DNA from: Coccinella septempunctata
Lineage: Eukaryota > Arthropoda > Insecta > Coleoptera > Coccinellidae
DNA: 64,000 nt
Reading direction: 5' to 3'
Assembly (NCBI RefSeq): GCF_907165205.1
Contig: NC_058189.1
Location: forward strand, 1,738,501-1,802,500
Part shown: positions 21,801-33,990 of the stretch, one piece after another
Position numbering within the stretch: the first letter of the stretch is position 1
Layout of the letters: every line of letters begins with the position of its first letter
Position numbers and translations under genes: made by a program
The notes under the pieces: model-generated
The model's input: only the letters and a program-made list of their open reading frames with translations
Told to the model about the DNA's origin: nothing
Databases searched by the model: none

Positions 21801-22082
21801 ATTTATTTGATACACACGGTAAGCACAGCACACCTTATTTTATCGTTATATATATTTTCTTCTCTTTTTTCTACATCCTTATCCTAGAGGTATTGTCACA
21901 AATTTATACATTTACACTGAATCATAGCGATCACAATTATTGGCATACAAATAAGATTTGATATGCAAAATTCAATTTACACTCTTTTTTACACTGTACA
22001 TAATGGAACCAAGCCGTAGAATGACACCGTTTCCTCCAAAAAATACAAGATCCAGAAACGGTCTCCATTGCTCAGGACACAC
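21801..22082 (-). CDS. Possible host terminal exon with polyadenylation signal
   Basis: On the minus strand a T-rich tract and AATTCTAG (22,083-22,090) form a plausible 3' splice site. Beyond it 36 codons stay open in phase 0 (VCPEQWRPFLDLVFFGG, then NGVILRLGSIMYSVKKSVN) to TGA at 21,974-21,972. An AATAAA lies about 170 bp further at about 21,801-21,807. Composition is unlike the adjacent repeats and no second copy was seen. I do not recognise the peptide. A run of 36 codons can occur by chance, so this is a candidate only. No matching 5' exon was found. Confidence 0.3.
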
Positions 22083-22248
22083 CTAGAATTAAAAAAAAAT
22101 TATTAATCATTTTGTATAATCAATTTCACACATGAATTATTATTGATGAGCAGATATGAAAACAAGAATATCATTACCATTATTTATTTTGAAAATTAAT
22201 CGATGATTGACGAATTATACGAAGCTACGAGAATGTATTGATATCTAG

Positions 22249-23065
22249 TTAGCCTAGACCAGTTCCATGCAAAAAAAAATATTGCGTGTCCATAGCATCG
22301 AACAATAACTCATTAGAAGTGTCAGTGTGAAGTTTTAGGTCAAAAAAGCAAACCAGAGTTACGCAATAAATTGAAAGAAAGAAGATGTCCAATTGTGAAA
22401 ATCGAAAAATTGGAGTATCGAGCTATCATCAAGTACCTGTATTTAAAATGGTTATGAAGTACGCAGATTTACGAAGATATGCTTAATACCCTTGGTGATC
22501 AATGTCCTTCGTATGCGACGGTGAAAAATTGGACTGCAAGCTTCAAAAGAGGTAAATTTTCTATTGAAGATGATGACCGATCGAGAAGGCCAGTTTCTGT
22601 GTTAGTCCCCGAAAATATCGTGCATTTCATGACATGATTTTATCAGAGCGTCAAATTGGGCTAAAACGGATATATGAAGCACTGAATATTTCATACGAAC
22701 GCGTTCATCATCATTTGTTTTTGCAGGACGACGACCCTGCACACAAATCTCATGCTGCCATGCAAAAAATTCGTGATTTAGGGTTTGAATTACTAGAACA
22801 CCCCCCTTAGTCACCAGATTTATCCATCCAACTATTCTCTCTTTCCTCAACTGAAAAAGAGTTTAAGAGGTCATAATTTTTCTTCCAACGAGGAGGTAAT
22901 AAAAGCTGTGGAGGTCTGGTTTGCAGAGGAAGAAGAAACTTTTTTTTCGAAAGGTCTAGGGACGTTACAGGTTCGCTGTAATAAATGTATCCAATTAAGA
23001 GGAGAATATGTTGAGTATTAAAATATTTTGACATTGAAATTTTGTTTGGTTCTATAGTAGGCTAA
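22249..23065 (+). mobile_element. mariner element, internally deleted
   Basis: The left end TTAGCCTAGACC and the right end (TAGGCTAA) are short inverted repeats. From about 22,395 the sequence encodes a mariner transposase N terminus (IEKLEYRAIIKYLYLK, then SYATVKNWTASFKRGKFSIEDDDRS). A deletion of roughly 450 bp joins YERVHH to FLQDDDPAHKSHAAMQKIRD, removing the first catalytic region. A TAG and frame changes follow. It shares its 3' UTR with the copy at 42,418-43,599. Non-functional. Confidence 0.85.
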
Positions 23066-24110
23066 GAATTTTTCAATATATCCTAGTATATTTATTTCCC
23101 TTAATCTTAATTCATTGCAATTCTGATTAATTAAATTTTCTTGTTGGTCATTTTCTTTACAAAGAATAATAAATTTGAAGTAATTTCAATTCACTGGACG
23201 TTCGAACAAAATTGGATGGTGAATACGAATTTTATTGCTACTGAACATTTCCATATGTTATATGAGAATTGTCCTGGAGTGTCGATTTATAGGTATCTTA
23301 TATCAATTTATTGTGGACAATTTGTCTCGGAGACAAAGCGATGTGCTCTGCCCGTTAAAGTCGTGTTTCAATCGAATTTTTCGTTTTTCCGAAAGATCGT
23401 ATTTCTTATCCACAACGGAGTGTTATTATCATAATATTATTTTACGTTCTCAACGCATCTGAACTACAATTTGATTGCTTGTTTTGGGTATTTACACAAG
23501 GAAATTTGTGTTTGCTACTTTCCTTATGCATAATATTGACTGAGTCTGGAATATCCTGAATCATTAGGAGTTTCCGCAGAACTGCGAAGAACTGTCGGTA
23601 GAAATAGCTAGATAATCAATTTTTTAGGGAAAACTTCATTAGAATCAGCTAGGGGAGCACTACCTGCTGTAATCATTCTCATTTATAAAACAATGTATGC
23701 AAATAGTAAACTGAGGGAGCATCCAATGAGTAAAAGTATCAATGTTTTTGAAGATATCATAATATACTGGCTGTTTCACGAGTAAATGGGCAAACGAAAA
23801 CCTTGAATAGAGAATATTGCGCCTGACACCTCTTATGGGTTCCTAAGGTACCCCGTTTCCGACATACAGGGGGTTTTCTTAAATTTCTTAAAATCAAATG
23901 AAAATTTCATTTGTTTATCTTTGTCCCTCTGAAAAATTTGAATAGGTACATCGTTTATCAAGTCGGCATTTTTGGAACAACGTAATTTATTCCCATTAAT
24001 CCTGGGACTCCCTGTATATTCAATGGGGAATTCTCCTCAATTTGGGTCATCACTGCATATGCAAGTTTAAAGTGAATAATTATGAGTTTCATTCATGTCA
24101 AATCATGTCG
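23066..24110. other. Unassigned DNA with possible MITE ends
   Basis: No gene. TACTGGCTGTTTCACGAGTA (about 23,768) and ACTCCCTGTATA (about 24,009) look like ends of CAGGGTGTTTC-type elements, but they do not pair well. A (GT)n-like run precedes the minisatellite at 24,111-24,135. Confidence 0.4.
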
Positions 24111-24149
24111 GGTGTGTGTGCGTGTGTGTGTGGGGTGCAGGGTGTGTGA

Positions 24150-25575
24150 TTCGAGTGTCGAGTGTCGTGTGCCATGTGTCGAATGTCGAGTGTCGTGTGC
24201 CGAGTGTCGAGTGTCGTGTGCCATGTGTCGAATGTCGAGTGTCGGGTGTCGAGTCTCGAGTGTCGAGTGTCGGGTGTCGAGTGTCAAGTGTCGGGTGTCG
24301 AGTGTCGATTGTCGAGTGTCGTGTGCCATGTGTCGAATGTCGAATGTCGTGTGCCGAGTGTCGAGTGTCGTGTGTCGAGTGTCGAGTGTCGAGTGACGAG
24401 TGTCGTGTGTCGAGTGTAGAGTGTAGAGTGTCGAGTGTCGGGTGTCGAGTGTCGAGTGTCGATTGTCGAGTGTCGAGTGTCGATTGTCGAGTTTCGAGTG
24501 TCGAGTGTCGATTGTCGAGTGTCGATTGTAGAGTGTCGAGTGTCGGGTGTCGAGTGTCGAGTGTCGAGTGTCGATTGTCGAGTTTCGAGTGTCGAGTGTC
24601 GATTGTCGAGTGTCGTGTGCCATGTGTCGAATGTCGAGTGTCGTGTGCCGAGTGTCGAGTGTCGTGTGCCATGTGTCGAATGTCGAGTGTCGAGTGTCGA
24701 GTGACGAGTGTCGTGTGTCGAGTGTAGAGTGTAGAGTGTCGAGTGTCGGGTGTCGAGTGTCGAGTGTCGAGTGTCGATTGTCGAGTGTCGAGTGTCGATT
24801 GTCGAATTTCGAGTGTCGAGTGTCGAGTGTCGATTGTCGAGTGTCGAGTGTCGGGTGTCGAGTGTCGAGTGTCGATTGTCGAGTTTCGAGTGTCGAGTGT
24901 CGATTGTCGTGTGTCGTGTGCCATGTGTCGAATGTCGAGTGTCGGGTGTCGAGTCTCGAGTGTCGAGTGTCGGGTGTCGAATGTCGAGTGTCGGGTGTCG
25001 AGTCTCGAGTGTCGAGTGTCGGGTGTCGAGTGTCAAGTGTCGGGTGTCGAGTGTCGATTGTCGAGTGTCGTGTGCCATGTGTCGAATGTCGAGTGTCGTG
25101 TGCCGAGTGTCGAGTGTCGTGTGTCGAGTGTCGAGTGTCGAGTGACGAGTGTCGTGTGTCGAGTGTAGAGTGTAGAGTGTCGAGTGTCGGGTGTCGAGTG
25201 TCGAGTATCGAGTGTCGATTGTCGAGTGTCGAGTGTCGTGTGCCGTGTGTCGAATGTCGAGTGTCGTGTGCCGAGTGTCGAGTATCGAGTGTCGTGTGTC
25301 GAGTGTCGAGTGTCGAGTGTCGGGTGTCGAGTCTCGAGTGTCGAGTTTCGAGTGTCGAGTGCCGTGTGTCGAATGTCGAGTGTCGTGTGCCGAGTGTCGA
25401 GTGTCGTGTGTCGAGTGTCGAGTGTCGGGTGTCGAGTCTCGAGTGTCGAGTGACGAGTGTCGAGTGACGAGTGTCGAGTGACGAGTGTCGTGTGTCGAGT
25501 GTCGAGTGTCGAGTGTCGGGTGTCGAGTGTCGAGTGACGAGTGTCGTGTGTCGAGTGTCGAGTGACGAGTGTCAA
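24150..25575. repeat. 7-bp minisatellite (GTGTCGA)n, about 1.43 kb
   Basis: About 200 tandem units of GAGTGTC with recurring variants (GGGTGTC, GATTGTC, GTGTGCC, GAGTGAC, GAATGTC, GTGTAGA). Since 7 is not a multiple of 3, three units make a 21-nt period that lacks stops in several frames. This gives spurious open frames up to 439 codons with peptides of the CRVSSVE or DTRHSTL type. Variant order repeats at long range: the stretch containing GTGTCAAGTG at 24,281 recurs at 25,030, an offset of 749 bp (107 units). Confidence 0.97.
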
Positions 25576-26849
25576 ATGCACCGCGGAAACTATTCAAAAT
25601 CATTCTTCAAATATGGGGTTTCAAAATTTGAATCGCTTGGTTTCAAGTTTCCGATTTGGCACCAACGCCTTCTGAAAAATAAAAGGAACAACGTCCGATC
25701 AGCTTGTTTATAAAATAAAAGCTGTTGATTCACAGGCGCGTACTTACTAGCGAGCCTAAACTGCAAGTCATCTTTGTCTATCTCATCAAGATTATTTATT
25801 TGTTGTCCTTTATTATCAAGGCATATTTCTGTCGATGTTGCCAACTTGTGCAATTGAAATGAAACGCTTTAATTTTTAAGTGCTTAAAATAATTTTTTTC
25901 GGGAAACGGTTGAAATAGTTATTTCAAATTGTGATGTGTCAAAGATACTCCATAAAACCATTTAAATAATAACATCATTTTCGTCAGAAGGAGTATTCCC
26001 TATTCAGTTAATCTACATGCAGATGCATTCATCGCTCAGGTTCTGAAACCTCTCACCGTGTGAGAGGGAGATATTATTGAACAGTATGTTTTTATTTTGC
26101 CAAAAAATAGTATTCGGCTTCTCATGAAGGACCAGGTACGATACCAAAAGGTCGGAACGGGTAAAAACCGAGACGGCCTTATTTGCGACCGTGTAGGATT
26201 CATATGCCACAAATTAGGCGAATTGTCGGCCACTTTTTGCCACAAAAAAGGGTTCCAGTGAGAACATGGTAGTAAACGAACCGCGTAATTGGCTTGTGGT
26301 AGGTCGATTTCCTGCTTTAGAATACATGTATAGGTCATTAAACAAGAGTAATGTTATTTTCCAACGTTTTATTTCTGTCTGAAAGAAATTTCATTGCAAC
26401 CTAATAAAGTTGAAGTGAATGTACTTTTTTCAGGAGATTAAAGAGTGGACTGAGTTATTCGTTTTCGACGGTTCAGAGACCAAATTTGTCGGGAAGGACC
26501 TACAATAGAATCTCGAATAGAAAGAAATTTTCTAATATTGTCATAATGCAGAATTTGATTAAACTAGATGAATATCTGTTTGTTGTTTCTGTGTACTTCT
26601 TCTCTCAGAAACTACGAGTTATTTGGACGATGGATTAGCCATCAGAGGTAGCGTGCATGATATTGACGTCAGAAATGGAGAACTGAATTGCATTCCAAAT
26701 AGGAAAATGGTAGCTTTGATCTTGGTCTCTGCTTGATAAATTATACAGTCTATAAATCTTCTTCTGAGAAATTTATATATTGTGATGACATTGCCCTCGC
26801 ATTCTCTCATTCTGATTTTAGATGCACAGAGAATAATCTCAAGAGTGGA
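25576..26849. other. Unassigned DNA
   Basis: No supported gene. Two minus-strand frames (25,590-25,853 and 26,013-26,338) have no recognisable motif. A possible 5' splice site (GCTA/GTAAGTA) at about 25,745-25,752 ends the first, which makes it a weak exon candidate. Confidence 0.4.
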
Positions 26850-27047
26850 ATCAGAAGATTAGTCATAATCTTCGAGAGAATTTTACCGGCCACACTAAGC
26901 AACGATATGCCCCTGTAATTGTTGCAATCTAACGCATCGCCTTTGTTCTTATAGAGGTTGATAACTAAAGCGTCTCTGAAGTCTAGTGGCACATCTCTTT
27001 GCTCCCAGATCTTGCGGAAAGAAGTATGAAATTCAATGAAGCATTTA
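26850..27047 (-). pseudogene. Non-LTR retrotransposon RT fragment
   Basis: The minus strand encodes FHTSFRKIWEQRDVPLDFRD, then ALVINLYKNKGDALDCNNYR and GISLLSVAGKILSKI. This is the RT block with the typical KKGD-CNNYRGISLLS motif of RTE/Rex-like LINEs. Only about 65 codons survive. Catalytic residues are absent. Confidence 0.85.
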
Positions 27048-28224
27048 CTCGAATGAAGTGAGCAAAATATTGATATCACCTTGCGAAGACAACAGAAACA
27101 TTTTTCAAGCTATTCAGGGACAAATTGAGATGACAAGGTTGAATAAATTTTCCGAGAACAAGAAGGCAATGGTTTTATTACTGCATAAATGGATTTTATT
27201 ATTTCATAATATAACCCTCCGCTATCATATTCTGAAGGTTGAACACAAACAGGAGATATCTCATTTTCGTCACATCCGGGAACATCTTTTATCATTTGGT
27301 ATTCAAACTCTATACACCACTCAGAATGGCTGGAGCCTCTCTCATAAAGTATTCATAAAGGGGATATCTTGTTATAGAAACGAAAATGAAGTGGAGGCAC
27401 TCGTTTTTCAAACCCGATGGTTCCTGAATCCGCGCCACAGAAAGGATTTGTGTCTAGGTAAGTTTTACCGCAATCCTTAAAGGATTTTCAGACTGCACGG
27501 ACGGATTTTCATATACTCCTACGTGCATAACCTCAAATATACGTCGCTCTCGGATGAAGGAAAAATATGTTCAAAGTTGTATTAGGTTTTCCAGACATTT
27601 TTATGAAGAGAGTGGAAAAGTACCTTGTTTGGCAGAACATCCCTTTGATCTAATGTAAGTTCTGCGATATCTACAGTAGATTAAGATATAAAATGAGTTT
27701 TTTGCAAATGGACAAGACCTGAATATTGTCCTGCAAACACTCAATAGAATAAAGATTGATCAACATATGCTAGAAGTGGTCAATTCATATACCAAATTCA
27801 TAAAACAGATTAAAACCTGTGAGGAGATACCGCTTTATAAGTTTTGACATGCAACGTCAACTTAAATTGAAAGTGAAGGGCCAGTTGGAGAAGAAATATA
27901 TATACAGGATGACTGGTGACATATGGGACAACGGCTAAGTGGAGATAGAGGACCTCAAACTGAATGAGAATAGAATTTGGGTTTCAAATGTCCCATAAGG
28001 GTATTCGTTTCGGAGATATAGGGTGATTTATGAAAGAATACTAAATCTATAAACTCCCATATCTTCGTTAATATGGTAAAATTTTGACTGATATTTCACA
28101 AGCCTGTTCCTATAGGCATTCGCCGTCAGCACAAGAAAAAAAAATTAAAAAAATTTCAGGCCCGTATTTAAAAATTTCAATATACTTGTCAGGTGGGAAA
28201 TATCACACGGTATATGAGATAAAA
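27048..28224. other. Unassigned DNA
   Basis: A 140-codon open frame (27,058-27,480) shows no domain and was not accepted. TACAGGATGACTGGTGACAT at about 27,904 resembles a MITE end. Confidence 0.4.
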
Positions 28225-28226
28225 TA

Positions 28227-29727
28227 CACTGCGCAAAAAAATTATCGCACATTATGGAAATCTCAAATTTATTCTACAACTGAAGGTGTTCTCAATGATA
28301 ATTATTTTTATATGTTGTTATCCACTTTCTACGGTTTTCTTCAATACAGATGTTTTTTCCAAGCAGGAATAAAAAAAGATGATATTATCAGATTTTGAAT
28401 ATATTGGCTCCATTCTAAAATCAGTTGTTCTCGATCAATTCTAGTTATCAATAGATTTTCTTTCGTTCGATTTTCTACACTCGATCGCTATGCAACGCGA
28501 AACACGCAATTTGACCCAAGAGGAATGTGCCCAAGCGGTAGTTTTGCGAGAAGAAGGGTGGACATACACAAGAATTGCATAAAAGTTTGGAGTTTCCCAT
28601 ACAAGTGTGTCCAGAATGTTGCAGCGATTCAGGGAGACAGGAATGAATGTCCGAAGACCAGGACAGGGTAGACCACGGGTAACAACTGCCATTCAAGAAC
28701 GTTACTTGAGAGTTTCTTCGTTGCAACCGCTCGCCTCCTTCAAATTCAGCTTGAGCAAACTCATGAGGTGCAAATTAGCACTCAGAAAATAAGAAATCGC
28801 CTCAGAGAATATTATTTAAGGCCTTGTGTCGCGGCAAGAGGCCCAGCTCTTACCCCTAGCCCATCGAAGGGCGCGTTTGGATTTTGCGAGAGAGCATATC
28901 CATTGGGAAGAGGCCGATTGGGGAAGAGTTCTCTTCACAGATGAGTCCAGATTCTGCCTCTACCATTGTGATCGACGTTCCCTTGTATACAGACGTCCAC
29001 ATGAAATATAGGATCAGTGCAATTTCCTGAATACTACTGGTTTCGGGGGAGGATCGATTATGGTATGGGGTGGAATATCTTTGACTGCTCACACAGACCT
29101 AGTGGTCGTTGATAATGGAGCTATGAATGCTGATAAGTATATAAGGAACATTCTTGAAGAGCATGTACTGCCATTTGCCCCATACATTGGTGAAAATTTC
29201 ATTTTTATGGACGATAATCCCAGACCCCATCGTGCGCGCATCGTTCAGGAGTACCTTGAAGAGGTTGAAGTCTCTCGAATGGAATGGCCAGAAAGAAGTT
29301 CAGATCTCAATCCGATTGAGCAGGTTTGGGACAACCTCAATAGAAGGCTGAGAAGTTCAGAAAATCATCCAGCTACTCTTAACGACTTAGGAATCCAACT
29401 CGAAGAAATCCGGGAAGCATTAGATCAGAACATTTTAAGATCACTCATTTTGAGTATGAACCGTCGTTGCCGAGCTGTAATTAACGCGAGGGGTGGAAAT
29501 ACCAAGTATTAAATCACTTATGAGCATTTCAGTATTTTGAAAATTGTTCATTTCTCTTCTTTCACATAAGATTCGGTGAAATCCTGAATTTTTCTTCCAT
29601 TTAATGTGTCTTGTTTCGATCAAAACCTTCTCGAGAGAACATAAAAAATAAGTTATAAAGTCGATGTAGAGTTAACTTTCATTGCAATTGAGATTTTCAG
29701 AATGTGCGCTACTTTTTTTGCGCAGTG
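28227..29727 (+). mobile_element. Tc1-like transposon, copy A, 1,501 bp
   Basis: Inverted ends CACTGCGCAAAAAAATTA... and ...TTTTTTTGCGCAGTG are flanked by TA on both sides (28,225-28,226; 29,728-29,729). The transposase inside is broken. Copies B (47,881-49,398) and C (61,445-62,954) share the sequence. Confidence 0.95.
28490..29512 (+). pseudogene. Tc1-like transposase, copy A, broken
   Basis: Begins MQRETRNLTQEECAQAVVLR, a paired-type HTH start, and shows the DNA-binding motif VSRMLQRFRETGMNVRRPGQ. The catalytic regions FTDESRFCLYH, MDDN and PIEQVWDNLNRR give the DD34E arrangement of Tc1 (34 residues between the second D and the E). Breaks: a TAA in the HTH (about 28,579), a deletion near 28,725 that shifts frame, a one-base insertion near 28,857 and a TAG near 29,009. 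The last part (29,060-29,512) is open to the usual C terminus NARGGNTKY. The usual A of DDNARPH is a P. Confidence 0.93.
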
Positions 29728-29729
29728 TA

Positions 29730-30915
29730 AATTCAAATATAAAATTGAGAAGAGGGAAAGAAAGTGATGAGAGATCTGATTTTTGTTTGAATGTCACAAA
29801 TCTTCTATTGCTTTTATGATATAGTTGAATTCAGAATATTACAATATTCTTATATTAATATCATAAAAAATAATATTCCTGATAGAACAAACACTGAGAC
29901 AACTGTTTAAGTGGTCTCTTCTTCAACGTCACACTATCAACAGCATTTCATCTAAAGAGTATGCTATTATAGCGACCATGACCAGCCCTAAGTCAATTTA
30001 GCATACACCAAATTTTTCTAGGAAGGGAAGAAATAAGGAGATGGAAATCGCCCTAATTAGCAGAAACTGTATTTTATTTATATGCCAGTAGGTTTATTGA
30101 CCCTTCAAGTCCATTTATGATATTCATCGACCCTCAACATCCTACTCCATCCACTTAGTGCAGAAACTTTTCAGGGTAAACATAAAGGCGAAAAGCTCTG
30201 CTCAAAATTAAGCTGAACGACATACCAACATCGATATAGGGCATGAATGCCAAAGTTCTTTGTTTACCAGGAACTAGAACTTATTACCTGAATAAACAGT
30301 ATACAACTGATGATCAATCTGCATGAATCAATTCCGAAATAAGACGAACCTACCCTAATATAGGACGGACAATTCACTGAAATTAATTGAATTGAACCAA
30401 GAAGTTTACTCCATTCCTTCAAAATTAACATGTTCAATCAGTTTCAAGATAGATAACAATAAGGGCGTGGTGAGTATAACCAGAACTTGAGAATATTCAA
30501 TAGCTCAGAGTAGAATGATTAAATAGGGTTTTTTTTTTTTCACTTTTACGCACGAAGATAAATGGAAAATTGATGTTTTCTTCTCACAAAAAACATGTAT
30601 CATTAACTCAAATTCCTACATCTATAACATCTGATATATTTACACCATATTCTCCCTGAAATACCCCCTTTTAGTTACACGCAAAATCAACATCAAGGAG
30701 GAAAATATGAAGGGAATGAGGAAAATAATTGATATTTATTCATGGCCATATTTTCTGAGACATATGGAGAATTTCCGAATGAATTAAACATCCATGAACG
30801 ATATTTATACGTGATTTGTTCGTCTCCCTATTTTCTATCTATATCACTAAATTTCAATGAGTTTAGGGCGATCGGTGAATATTTCACATTTCCTCAAATT
30901 CGAATTCTGGATGTG
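29730..30915. other. Unassigned AT-rich DNA
   Basis: No gene or recognised repeat. An open frame starting at 30,742 runs into the foldback element and is not supported. Confidence 0.45.
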
Positions 30916-30917
30916 TA

Positions 30918-32063
30918 CAGGGTGGGCAAATTTCGATGTTTTAGCACTACAGCTTTTAAGCCAGTGGAGATAGACAAAATCTGATACCCCATTCTCGGTC
31001 TCTTTTTCTGAGAAACTAATAAGAGTAGTAGTCATTTTTGGCCACCTTCTTTTGTTTTCGAGTTATAAGCGAAAATTGGAAAAATGGTGATTTCGAAATA
31101 AATTTTTATCTCCGCTAATACTGATGATAGAGCTCTGAAATTGAAACATTATACAGGCACTTTTTTAAGTAGAATCCAGTGGCGTGCTTGCCTTTTTAGT
31201 AGGATGTTTAATTACGGAGCTATGACCCAAAGTTATGTTTTTTTAAATGGAAACACTAGATTTCTGTGCAATTTTTTGAATGCTTTATTTTTACTGATTT
31301 CAAAAATATATAACATCATATGGTTTGTATTAATATAAATAATAAAAAATGGTCAAAAACCTTTTTTCTCAATATTTCTATGGTTTCAACTTTTGATGAG
31401 AATAGAAAAATGTAGCATCTTATCATTACCACAGTCTCCTTCTATTAGTCCTTTCATTTCTATGCTTCTTACTCAATTTCTCCAAGATCCAAATTTTGTG
31501 AAAAATGGTAAAAAGTATAGAAAGAATGACATTGCCGGAAAGAGACTGCTCTTGTTATAGTAAGCTCTATTTTTATGTGCTCGTCAAAAGTTGAAACCAT
31601 AGAAATATTGAGAAAAAAAGGTTTTTGACCATTTTCTATTGTTTATATTGATACAAATAATATGATGTTATATATTTTTGAAGTCAGTAAGAATTAAGCT
31701 TTCAGAAAATTGCACAAAAATCTGGTGTTCCCATTTAAAAAAACCTATCTTTGGGTCATAGCTTCGTAATTAAAAATCCTGCTAAAAAGGCAAGCACGCC
31801 ACTGGATTCCACTTAAAAAAGTGCCTGTATAATGTTTCCATTCCAGAGCTCTATCATCAGTATTAGCGGAGATATAAATTTATTTCGAAATCGCCATTTT
31901 TCCAATTTTCGCTTATAACTCGAAAACAAAAGAAGGTGGACAAAAATGACAACTACTCTTGTTAGTTGCTCAGAAAAAGAGACCGAGAATGGGGCATCAG
32001 ATTTTGTCTATCTCCACTGGTTTAAAAGCTGTAGTGCTAAAACATCGAAATTTGCCCACCCTG
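30918..32063. mobile_element. Foldback-type MITE, 1,146 bp, ~484-bp inverted arms
   Basis: The left arm (30,918-31,400) and the right arm (31,580-32,063) are inverted copies of each other, over 90% alike by eye. Both start CAGGGTGGGCAAATTTCGAT and are flanked by TA (30,916-30,917; 32,064-32,065). The unpaired centre is about 179 bp. No coding capacity. A transcript would form a very long hairpin. Confidence 0.92.
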
Positions 32064-32065
32064 TA

Positions 32066-33976
32066 CATCACGCAGTGTCTCTCAAATTGGGTGTTGAGTA
32101 AGGGGATCTCAAACTGAAAGAACTGGAGCAAATCAAAGAATAAGTGAGATTTTGACGTTTTCGAAAAATTCTCATAACTTTTTTATCTTTGAAACAAGTG
32201 TTCTGAAACGTAAACTTTTATTTGAGTAGAATCTAGTGTCATTCTGCAGAAATTTTTCTATCTCAGATTTCGAATAACGAAACAGAGTAATATTTTACCC
32301 AGATATAAATAAACTAAACTAAACTATTAGATCTACACTTCATCGTCAATTCACAGATTCCATTAATTTCCTATTAATCATAACATAACTTATAACCCGG
32401 ATAAACTGGTGTTAAGGAAAGAGACTCGCTGATTAATGTCGATTACTTTGATTAGTTACAGTTAAAATGGAGTGTCTCTGTGTTTTGAGGTTTCTTCACC
32501 CTCCTTACTTCGCTTCATACAAAAAGCAAAGATTATAGAGTAGAAAGATAGGAAACGCCCTCATATCTCTAGTACTAAAAACCGACTGTATTTTGGTCAG
32601 TGAGAACACATTTGACAATGAGATGGCGCTGAAAACGTTTTCTTAATACAGAGAAATTGTTTAATAACAGTTTTCTGTTTTATAATTGAGGGGCGCGAAA
32701 TTCGAATTCTATTCTTTGTATTGAATTTCAATATCGACTTTGTTTAAAGTAGAAAACAAACATTCTGAGCGACAGAACAGAAGTATGGTTTTGTTTTGTG
32801 ATCAGGATGTTAGTTTATATCCTTTATTTGAAATCAATTGATATCAATGAAATACGCTATATTTTTATTTCAAATTTATGAAAAATTTACAGAAACTTGT
32901 GATCTGCTACACGTCAAAGGTGTTATTTCTATGCAATACGTTGTTCTGAATCAATAAACTCAGTTGAATTTGTACCATTTATATCAGAAATTAATATGAA
33001 CCAATAGTCAATATACCATCATAGCATACACATTTCTGTAACTTACATATTATTTAGAGAATTTTCAGAACCACAATTAAAAAAAACCTTACAAAGGTAT
33101 ACAAGACCTGTATGTTTGCCCGTCAGTATAGTTTCTTTATGCTATTTTTATGTTTTTTTTATGGTATGGTCTCTTTATGACACAATATACAAATGGATTG
33201 ACGAATGAACAAAAGAACTCACAGCAGGCTTCATGAAACTTTGACTTTCCAAACAATTTGACAGTCACTCGATTTCCAAATAGAAATCAAAAAAACCTTT
33301 GCACTTCTGAATATATTGATAGAGTAGCAATTGAGAACCTCTGAATGGACGTCTAAAAGTAATAAATTCCCCTAAATGGGCCCTTCATGCAAGGGATGCT
33401 TCCTGCATATAACAATTGACGTGGATGAACAGTTCTTAATTGACTTGCAATAAAATGTTCACTGCACATAGTCTAATCAGAACTGTTTTCTCAAGTCATT
33501 GTCTTTACGCCCTGAAAATTTTATCTACTTCGGAGCAAAAATCAATGAATGACCGAGTCACATGTTACCAGTTTCAATACTTAAATTTCCATTTTCCTTA
33601 GTAAATTAAAAAACAATAATTTGGGATAATCCATTTCATTTGATCCACAGTTCTCCACCATGCAATAATTTTCGAACGATATTTAGAGGTTTTCACCAAG
33701 AAATTAGACAAAAAATTCAATTATCAGCAACTAGAACAAGCTAGGTAAACAAGTGGCGGTACGAGAATCAAAACATTCAAAATAGTCCCTGATCCAAGAG
33801 TGACCAGACAGTAACACTTATTTTTAGTTACTTTTGCCACTTGGTATTTGCCCAGGTGTCACTAGGCAAGCTCCACAAGTTCGCAGGTATTCAAAGCACA
33901 TGAGACTCTACTGAGATCCTAAAGTTTCATCTGCGTGGAAATAAGTTATGTCTGGTCGCCCTGGGATCTTAATCTG
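32066..33976. other. Unassigned AT-rich DNA with a MITE-related stretch
   Basis: About 32,095-32,230 (GGGGATCTCAAACTG, GAGATTTTGACG, TTCTCATAACTTTTTTATCTT) resembles the left arm of the MITE at 45,753-46,289. The rest shows no gene. Confidence 0.4.
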
Positions 33977-33990
33977 AAACCTCTGTGATT

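Noticed and set aside
24150..25575. CRISPR-like array
   Set aside because: Units are contiguous 7-mers with no spacers, in a eukaryotic context.
24093..25603. Open frames up to 439 codons on both strands
   Set aside because: They are translations of the 7-bp tandem repeat. Periodicity of 21 nt without stops explains them and the peptides are pure repeats.
25590..25853. Minus-strand 87-codon frame as a host exon
   Set aside because: A donor-like GTAAGTA follows part of it, but no acceptor or partner exon is convincing and no domain is recognised.
27058..27480. 140-codon plus-strand frame
   Set aside because: No domain, biased composition, no neighbouring splice or promoter signals that I could support.
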